From Chitinophagaceae bacterium (lineage in GTDB: Bacteria > Bacteroidota > Bacteroidia > Chitinophagales > Chitinophagaceae), in NCBI GenBank assembly GCA_025455245.1, contig JALOMX010000101.1, forward strand, positions 1 through 12,430: a DNA stretch of 12,430 bases, read 5' to 3'. Shown here piece by piece: positions 7,588-12,430 of this stretch (positions within the stretch are counted from its first letter, which is position 1; every line of letters starts with the position of its first letter). The translations under genes and the position numbers were made by a program. The notes beneath the pieces were generated by a model. It was not told where the DNA came from. It searched no databases and worked only from the letters and a program-made list of their open reading frames with translations.

Positions 7588-9378
7588 CTAACGGTTCATA
7601 CTCGCAAGGAACTCAGCATTGTCCTTGGTTCCGCGCATCCGTTTCATCAGCTCATTCATAGCTTCCTCGGCATTCATATCGGCCAGGTAATTACGCAGCA
7701 GATACATACGGCTAACCACGTCTTTTTCAAGCAGCAGGTCATCGCGGCGCGTGCTTGATGCCACAAGATCGATGGCCGGGAATACGCGCTTATTGGCAAG
7801 ACGACGGTCGAGTTGCAGTTCCATATTACCGGTACCTTTAAATTCCTCAAAAATTACCTCGTCCATACGGCTTCCGGTATCAATCAGGGCAGTTGCAAGG
7901 ATGGTTAAGCTACCCCCATTTTCAATTTTTCGGGCTGCCCCAAAAAACTGTTTGGGTTTTTGCATGGCATTGGCTTCTACACCGCCGCTCAGCACTTTTC
8001 CGCTGGCAGGAGCCACCGTATTGTATGCACGGGCAAGTCGGGTAATTGAGTCAAGCAGAATAACCACATCGTGCCCTACTTCTACAAGGCGCTTTGCCTT
8101 TTGAAGGGCCATCTGGCTAACTTTTACATGCTTATCGGCCGGTTCGTCAAAAGTGCTTGCCAATACCTCGGCACGCACGCTGCGTTCCATATCTGTTACT
8201 TCTTCAGGCCTTTCGTCAATCAAAACTACCATCAGGTAAACCTCCGGATGGTTGGCAGCTATGGCATTGGCTACATCCTTCAGCAGCATGGTTTTACCCG
8301 TTTTGGGCTGTGCCACTATCAATCCACGCTGTCCCTTACCTATGGGAGTGAACAGGTCAATTATCCTGGTACTTATATTGGATGCTGTGGTAAACAGGTT
8401 TAGTTTTTCATACGGAAATAAAGGTGTAAGGTAATCGAATGGTACACGGTCACGAACCTGCTCATGTGTCTTACCATTTATGGTATCTACCTTTACAAGG
8501 GCAAAATATTTTTCGCCTTCCTTAGGGGGGCGAACTGCACCCATGACAGTGTCGCCGGTTTTGAGGCCAAATAATTTTATCTGACTTGGGCTTACATACA
8601 CATCATCTGGACTACTCAGGTAATTGTAATCGCTGCTGCGCAGAAAACCATAGCCATCGGGCATCATTTCAAGAACACCTTCACCCAAAACAATTCCGTC
8701 AAATTCAATATTAAATGCGGGTTCTTTTTGCTTTGGCTGGAAGCGCTGAACAGGGGCCTCGATGATCCTTCCGGGTATTTCTTGAATGACCGGTTCCTCC
8801 TCTTCTGATTCATCCTCCTCAGATGTCAGGGACTCTTCAATTTCCTTCATAGCCATCTTGTCAGCCTCATCCAATGCACTTAATGCGCTCCTGAAAATAT
8901 CAGGCATCACCAATTCTTCATCGGCCTTAAAATCATCAGCAGACCCGGCCACTTCCTTTTCCTCCGGATCACCTGCAGTTTCAGGCGCCACTGCCTCATT
9001 TTCCGATTTTCTTTCAACCGGTGGAGCAGGCTTTTTTGCTTTCTTGGCCGATTTCAGAGGCTTACGGGAAGGCTCTTTACTTTGGGGTTTATGGTTAGAT
9101 TCTGCTTCGGTTTCAACCTTTGCAGCAGGCGATTCACTCATTACTTCCGCTTCCTCGGTACCATGGCCGGCATTGGTTTTTATGATCCTTTTCCGGCGGG
9201 GTTTTGCTGAATCACCTTCCCCGGTTTTAAGTGCGCTTTCCAGCAAGGCTTGCTTATCAAGGATTTTGTAAATCAAATCTTGCTTGTCGAGTTTAGCTGC
9301 ATTAGAAATTTTGAGTTCTTCAGCAATATCTACCAGTTCGGGAACGAGCATATCGTTCAATTGCAGTATGTCGTACAT
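7588..9378 (-). CDS. rho: Transcription termination factor Rho
   Basis: Rho is a hexameric RNA-dependent ATPase helicase that ends transcription. This 596-residue copy has the Rho_N helical domain (residues 1-50, [20 protein letters not shown]). A long low-complexity insertion follows (about 51-220), basic in its first half ([16 protein letters not shown]) and acidic in the second ([14 protein letters not shown]). Then come the cold-shock-type RNA-binding domain (224-303, [18 protein letters not shown]) and the ATPase domain. Walker A is AQPKTGKT (356-363), Walker B is VVILLD (438-443), and the Q-loop region is [10 protein letters not shown]. coli Rho has 419 residues, and the extra length is almost entirely the insertion, as is usual in Bacteroidota. 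The ATG at 9378 is the natural start. No clear promoter was found; a terminator follows the gene. Confidence 0.99.
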   Translation of the reverse strand: MYDILQLNDMLVPELVDIAEELKISNAAKLDKQDLIYKILDKQALLESALKTGEGDSAKPRRKRIIKTNAGHGTEEAEVMSESPAAKVETEAESNHKPQSKEPSRKPLKSAKKAKKPAPPVERKSENEAVAPETAGDPEEKEVAGSADDFKADEELVMPDIFRSALSALDEADKMAMKEIEESLTSEEDESEEEEPVIQEIPGRIIEAPVQRFQPKQKEPAFNIEFDGIVLGEGVLEMMPDGYGFLRSSDYNYLSSPDDVYVSPSQIKLFGLKTGDTVMGAVRPPKEGEKYFALVKVDTINGKTHEQVRDRVPFDYLTPLFPYEKLNLFTTASNISTRIIDLFTPIGKGQRGLIVAQPKTGKTMLLKDVANAIAANHPEVYLMVVLIDERPEEVTDMERSVRAEVLASTFDEPADKHVKVSQMALQKAKRLVEVGHDVVILLDSITRLARAYNTVAPASGKVLSGGVEANAMQKPKQFFGAARKIENGGSLTILATALIDTGSRMDEVIFEEFKGTGNMELQLDRRLANKRVFPAIDLVASSTRRDDLLLEKDVVSRMYLLRNYLADMNAEEAMNELMKRMRGTKDNAEFLASMNR

Positions 9379-9880
9379 ACGATGTTATTATTGTAAAAAC
9401 AAGTTGAATTTTCAATAAAAGTGTTGAAAATGTTTTGTGGAGAGTTGCAACCGTGGGCTATTACAGGAGAAAAATAGCAGTGTTTGGACTCTGTTTTCGC
9501 TGCAAGAATACAGTAATTATGGAAAGAAATAAAATTTTTTTAGGAGAAGGTTGCCGGGCCCTCATGAACGGTATTTCCCCAATCAAAAATTGTCGGATCC
9601 ATAAAATATTTTTTTGAATTACTATGATTTTTCAATTGAGGTAATTATCTTAATGTTGCGATTGGAAAAACCTTACCTGAATGGAGCCTATGCAATCCAA
9701 ATGAACTCTTGTTTCAAGTCCCGATATCCTTACCGGAGGAAAGGATGTAGAAAAAAGGAACGGTAATCCGCTCTGATTAATTTTTGGAGCCCATTTACCT
9801 GAAGAAACCTGAATTTCAGGGTTGAAACCAAAGGCGGAAATTAACCGGGAGGCAACAACCATAAATTAAATCATGAGCAA
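9379..9880. other. 502-base spacer between rho and the holin-like gene, no convincing gene
   Basis: This region separates divergent genes, so it should hold promoters for both. Near rho there is an inverted repeat (9408-9431). Short open frames exist on both strands (plus 9435-9617, minus 9650-9862), but neither resembles a known family or has a convincing start. A small palindrome, CCTGAA-T-TTCAGG, lies at about 9809-9821. No tRNA-like or riboswitch-like structure was recognised. Confidence 0.6.
9408..9431. repeat. Inverted repeat upstream of rho
   Basis: ATTTTCAA and TTGAAAAT form perfect eight-base arms with an eight-base spacer, 30-53 bases upstream of the rho start. It is AT-rich, so it may be chance, but the position fits a promoter or leader element. 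Confidence 0.3.
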
Positions 9881-10243
9881 ATGAAATTGATTATCGCCCG
9901 AATTCTGATATCTGCAATATCGCTTTTACTGATCGACATGCTCCTGCCGGGTATTGAGGTTGCAGATAATTGGAGTGCCATATGGGTAGCCCTGCTCCTC
10001 GCCTTATTAAACAGTACAATCAGGCCGGTACTTGTGCTTCTAACGCTACCGGTGACCATTTTCTCCCTCGGGCTTTTTCTTTTTGTCATAAACGCATGTA
10101 TGGTTTTGCTGGCAAGTCATTGGGTTAAGGGATTTAAAGTCGATAGCTTTTGGTGGGCTTTAATCTTCAGTTTTCTTTTATCTATAGTGAATTCAATTTT
10201 CCAGAATTTTCTGCTGAAAGGCCATCAGGATAAAGAAGAATAG
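9881..10243 (+). CDS. Phage-holin-like four-helix membrane protein (Phage_holin_4_2 / 4TMS type)
   Basis: This 120-residue protein is almost entirely hydrophobic, with four predicted membrane helices (about 3-24, 31-48, 55-80 and 88-112) and a charged tail (GHQDKEE). The motif LNSTIRPVLVLLTLPVTI followed by LGLFLFVINACMVLLAS is characteristic of the family annotated as phage holin family protein (PF04020 type). This family is widespread on bacterial chromosomes without any prophage, and the name does not prove lysis activity. There are no phage genes nearby. It is 25 bases upstream of the acyltransferase gene on the same strand and is likely co-transcribed, which suggests an envelope-related role, but the function is unknown. 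Confidence 0.88.
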   Translation: MKLIIARILISAISLLLIDMLLPGIEVADNWSAIWVALLLALLNSTIRPVLVLLTLPVTIFSLGLFLFVINACMVLLASHWVKGFKVDSFWWALIFSFLLSIVNSIFQNFLLKGHQDKEE

Positions 10244-10268
10244 TAAAAAAGTCCCCACTTTTGCTGAT

Positions 10269-11174
10269 ATGTATTATCTCACATACGGCATTTTTTATCT
10301 GTTGTCACTCTTGCCTTTCAGGGTAATTTATTTACTCAGCGATTTTGCCTATGTACTTGTTTACTATGTATTTGGCTACCGAAAAAAATTAGTGTTGGGG
10401 TATCTGAAAGACACTTTTCCTGAAAAAACAGAACAGGAAAGGATAGTGATAGCCAAAAAGGTTTTTCAGAACTTTTGCGATGTATGGGTTGAAATGATCA
10501 AGATCCTGTCAATGACCGAAAAAAAGGCAAACAGACTGATCAAAAGTGACCTTGATTGTATTAAGAAATATTACAAAGAAGGAAAATCTGTACAAATCGT
10601 GGGAGGCCATTTTATGAACTGGGAATACTTACCGGTTGGGCTTCCCATATCCCTGTTGCCATTTAAAGTATTGGCCATTTATATGCCATTGAGCAATAAA
10701 GTAATGGAAAGGCTTGTTTTAAAAATCAGAAGCCGCTTTGGTTTGGTGCTGCTAAAAGCGGGAAATATGGGTAAGGAAATGAAGGAATGGGCACAAAAGC
10801 AGTATGTCATGGTGGTAGGTGCCGACCAAAGTCCGAGTAATCCCGGGAATGCTTATTGGCTTCAATTTTGCAATAAGCCTACCGGGTTTATTGATGGTCC
10901 ATGGAAAAGGGCTGTTAAACAGAATCAACCCTATATTTATCTGAAAATCAGAAAAATCAAAAGAGGTCACTACCAATATATGGCGGTACCTTTTGAGGAA
11001 GATCCATCTTCATCTACCCCTCAAGCCCTTGCCCTGAAATTTGCCCATATGCTTGAACAGGAAATCAGGGAAATACCCGAATTATACCTTTGGACACATA
11101 AAAGATGGAAAAGACCATGGAAGCCTGAATATGCAGGGCAATGGATTGACAGCCTTCCTATGCCCAAATCTTAG
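10269..11174 (+). CDS. Lysophospholipid/lipid A acyltransferase (LpxL/HtrB type)
   Basis: This 301-residue protein matches the Kdo-dependent lipid A acyltransferase family (Lip_A_acyltrans). It has an N-terminal membrane anchor region (residues 1-35), then YRKKLVLGYLKDTFPEKT, and the HxxxxE catalytic motif as GGHFMNWE (H114, E119). Further family features are VVGADQSPSN (around residue 180) and the C-terminal LYLWTHKRWKRPW. Enzymes of this family add a secondary acyl chain to lipid A on the inner face of the cytoplasmic membrane, using an acyl carrier donor. Which position is acylated cannot be told here. It follows the holin-like gene closely, and its stop codon overlaps by four bases the end of the convergent rhodanese gene. 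The length is normal and the frame intact. Confidence 0.93.
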   Translation: MYYLTYGIFYLLSLLPFRVIYLLSDFAYVLVYYVFGYRKKLVLGYLKDTFPEKTEQERIVIAKKVFQNFCDVWVEMIKILSMTEKKANRLIKSDLDCIKKYYKEGKSVQIVGGHFMNWEYLPVGLPISLLPFKVLAIYMPLSNKVMERLVLKIRSRFGLVLLKAGNMGKEMKEWAQKQYVMVVGADQSPSNPGNAYWLQFCNKPTGFIDGPWKRAVKQNQPYIYLKIRKIKRGHYQYMAVPFEEDPSSSTPQALALKFAHMLEQEIREIPELYLWTHKRWKRPWKPEYAGQWIDSLPMPKS

Positions 11175-11821
11175 TTTAGTTTTTGAACGTTTTTCTCAAT
11201 GTTTATTCCGGAGGTTAATGCAATCTCCTCCCAATTGGCTGCAATAATCCTCAGATTGTGAATTCCATGAACCTTAAGAATGGACGCGGCCATGGTACTT
11301 CTTTCACCATCCGAACAATACAGGTAAAGATTGCTTTCTTCGCTAAACATGGCAATTTGGGCAGCATCATTCAAATCACCTAATGAAATCAATTTAGCAC
11401 CTTCAAGGTGTCCTTCATCGTATTCATTGGACGTGCGCAGATCAACAAGTTCAAGGTTTGGGTCAAATTTCCAATCCATTGCAAGTTCATCGGGCTCAAT
11501 TAAAATGATCATGTCAAGTAAATCAGGAATCAATTGTTTTGTGCGGGAGTCCAGAAAAACCATTTCCGGTTCAGGCAATGCTTTTTGATTGCAAAGATCA
11601 AACAGCCATGCTTCCAATTCCTGCCCTTCATTTGCCACTACAACAATTCTATTCTTATCTGCTGCAAGCCCCGGAATCAAATCGCCCATGTAATGAGTCT
11701 TCGATGGGATATAAATACTTCCCCTGATAAAACCTTCGGAAAAAATCCGGTAGGGTCTGATATCAAGTATAAGAACATTCTCATCATCCGTCAATCCTTT
11801 CCAAAATTCTATATCGTACAT
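11171..11821 (-). CDS. Tandem rhodanese-domain protein
   Basis: From the ATG at 11821 the product is 216 residues with two rhodanese-like domains. A TTG six codons earlier at 11839 is a weaker start. The first domain (about 2-90: NVLILDIRPYRIFSEGFIRG) has no cysteine at the expected active loop (VVVANEGQELEAW) and is probably inactive. The second (about 110-205: LELVDLRTSNEYDEGHLEGA) has a complete active loop, YCSDGERS, with catalytic C169. Active rhodanese domains carry sulfur as a persulfide and pass it to an acceptor, which is unknown here. The gene is downstream of an ArsR-type regulator on the same strand, but a terminator lies between them. Its end overlaps the end of the acyltransferase gene by four bases. 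Confidence 0.9.
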   Translation of the reverse strand: MYDIEFWKGLTDDENVLILDIRPYRIFSEGFIRGSIYIPSKTHYMGDLIPGLAADKNRIVVVANEGQELEAWLFDLCNQKALPEPEMVFLDSRTKQLIPDLLDMIILIEPDELAMDWKFDPNLELVDLRTSNEYDEGHLEGAKLISLGDLNDAAQIAMFSEESNLYLYCSDGERSTMAASILKVHGIHNLRIIAANWEEIALTSGINIEKNVQKLN

Positions 11822-11845
11822 ATCAATGAATTCTTGCAATTAAAA

Positions 11846-11881
11846 CAAAAATGCATGCGGCTTTTTACAGCTACGCATGCA
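11846..11881 (-). terminator. Intrinsic terminator after the ArsR-type gene
   Basis: On the minus strand TGCATGCG and CGCATGCA form a perfect 8-bp stem with a 14-base loop, followed by TTTTT (11850-11846), 22 bases after the ArsR-type stop codon. It would separate that gene from the rhodanese gene, at least partly. Confidence 0.75.
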
Positions 11882-11902
11882 CCAAACAATATTAAGACTA
11901 TT

Positions 11903-12244
11903 TTACTTAATCAGATTCTTGGAAATATTATATATCTCTTCTATCCTTGATGGATTCAGAGTATAAAATATAAACTTACCGTCGCGTCTTGTATTTACTA
12001 TACCTGCCCGACGTAAAATAGCGAGATGCTGCGAGGCAACACTCTGCTCAAGTTTTAGCTTAGAATAAATTTCAGTAACAGTCATTTCGCCTTTGTCCTG
12101 CAACAGGCGAATAATCTGTAACCTAAGCTTGTGGTTGAGTGCACGGATAATAATATCGGCCTTTTTGAGTGTGAGTAGCTCAACCTTCAACTCCTTACGA
12201 GTTCCCGGATTTAAAACCAGAAAATTCTCTTTACTTGATGCCAT
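11903..12244 (-). CDS. ArsR-type winged-helix transcriptional regulator
   Basis: This 113-residue protein has the ArsR winged-helix fold: HKLRLQIIRLLQDKGEMTVT (first helices), then VTEIYSKLKLEQSVASQHLA with the recognition helix, then the wing (RRDGKFIFYTL) and a C-terminal dimer helix. There is no cysteine anywhere, so the usual metal- or persulfide-sensing cysteines of ArsR-family sensors are absent and the signal is unknown. It is transcribed toward the rhodanese gene with a terminator between. A 19-base palindrome 143 bases upstream (12387-12405) could be its operator or serve a divergent gene beyond the window. Confidence 0.92.
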   Translation of the reverse strand: MASSKENFLVLNPGTRKELKVELLTLKKADIIIRALNHKLRLQIIRLLQDKGEMTVTEIYSKLKLEQSVASQHLAILRRAGIVNTRRDGKFIFYTLNPSRIEEIYNISKNLIK

Positions 12245-12430
12245 ACTTGAAATTTTAAACGGATTAATTGATTACTATCGACTTGAAGAAGAGTCAAACA
12301 GTTAGACCGATCAAAAGTAACACATGATATCAGGATATTAAAATATATAGACCTGTTTTAATAAATGTTTTAGATTATTTTATCAGATTAGTCAATTTGA
12401 CTAATTTATTTTTTTGGTACTACTATAGAA
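12245..12430. promoter_or_regulatory. AT-rich control region upstream of the ArsR-type gene
   Basis: No open frame of note is seen in this stretch. It should carry the promoter of the ArsR-type gene and perhaps one for a gene to the right. The clearest element is the palindrome at 12387-12405. No confident -33/-7 pair was found. Confidence 0.45.
12387..12405. repeat. 19-base palindrome, candidate operator
   Basis: ATTAGTCAA, T, TTGACTAAT: nine-base perfect arms around one base, in the control region upstream of the ArsR-type gene. The symmetry and length fit a dimeric winged-helix repressor site. Confidence 0.55.

Noticed and set aside
9435..9617. 60-residue plus-strand frame upstream of the holin-like gene
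   Set aside because: The composition looks like translated spacer, with no motif and no good start context.
9650..9862. 70-residue open frame on the minus strand in the spacer upstream of rho
   Set aside because: It has no family resemblance, no membrane or motif signal and no convincing promoter, and random frames of this length are common here.
9881..10243. Prophage remnant suggested by the holin-like gene
   Set aside because: No other phage gene, integrase or attachment site is seen, and this family is common on chromosomes outside prophages.
11903..12244. Metal- or persulfide-sensing ArsR regulator
   Set aside because: The protein has no cysteine, so the usual thiol-based sensing sites are missing.

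Overview
The window looks like a piece of a Bacteroidota chromosome, probably from the Chitinophagaceae or Sphingobacteriia side. The signs are a Rho factor with a long charged insertion after its N-terminal domain, a TPR-type sensor histidine kinase paired with a NarL-type regulator, a very long secreted multi-domain surface protein, small Crp/Fnr and DinB proteins, AT-rich spacers, and TAnnTTTG-type promoter elements. No mobile element, CRISPR array, tRNA or rRNA was seen.

Layout. From about 9378 down to base 1 every gene is on the minus strand, in this order: rho (9378-7588, with a clear intrinsic terminator), a Crp/Fnr-family regulator (7499-6957), a DinB-family protein (6896-6315), a TPR sensor histidine kinase (6256-4509), a LuxR/NarL-type response regulator (4459-3863), and a secreted protein that begins at 3809 and runs off the left edge. 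To the right of rho, after a 502-base spacer with no convincing gene, come two plus-strand genes close together: a small four-helix membrane protein of the phage-holin-like (4TMS) family and an LpxL-type lipid A acyltransferase. They converge with a minus-strand pair, a tandem-rhodanese protein and an ArsR-type repressor. An AT-rich control region with a near-perfect palindrome closes the window.

The most notable region is the left half, where three neighbouring genes carry lesions. The secreted protein changes frame by one missing base near 1088-1091, yet both sides read on as a good protein. The histidine kinase is split into two overlapping reading frames by one missing base near 5493-5495. 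The response regulator lacks eight residues between its conserved Thr and Lys, in frame, which removes the beta4-alpha4 segment of the receiver. The two single-base events sit at or next to short homopolymers and may be consensus errors. The in-frame deletion is not explained that way and may be a real variant receiver. Together they suggest either a decaying or an altered two-component locus.

Regulation visible in the sequence: an inverted repeat sits exactly where transcription of the crp-like gene should start, just after a perfect TAGGTTTG element. Another inverted repeat sits just upstream of dinB, which fits self-regulation and target regulation by the Crp-like protein, although the two repeats differ in sequence. 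A 10-bp hairpin lies between dinB and the kinase gene, and a promoter-like TTTG-N20-TATTTTG sits upstream of it.
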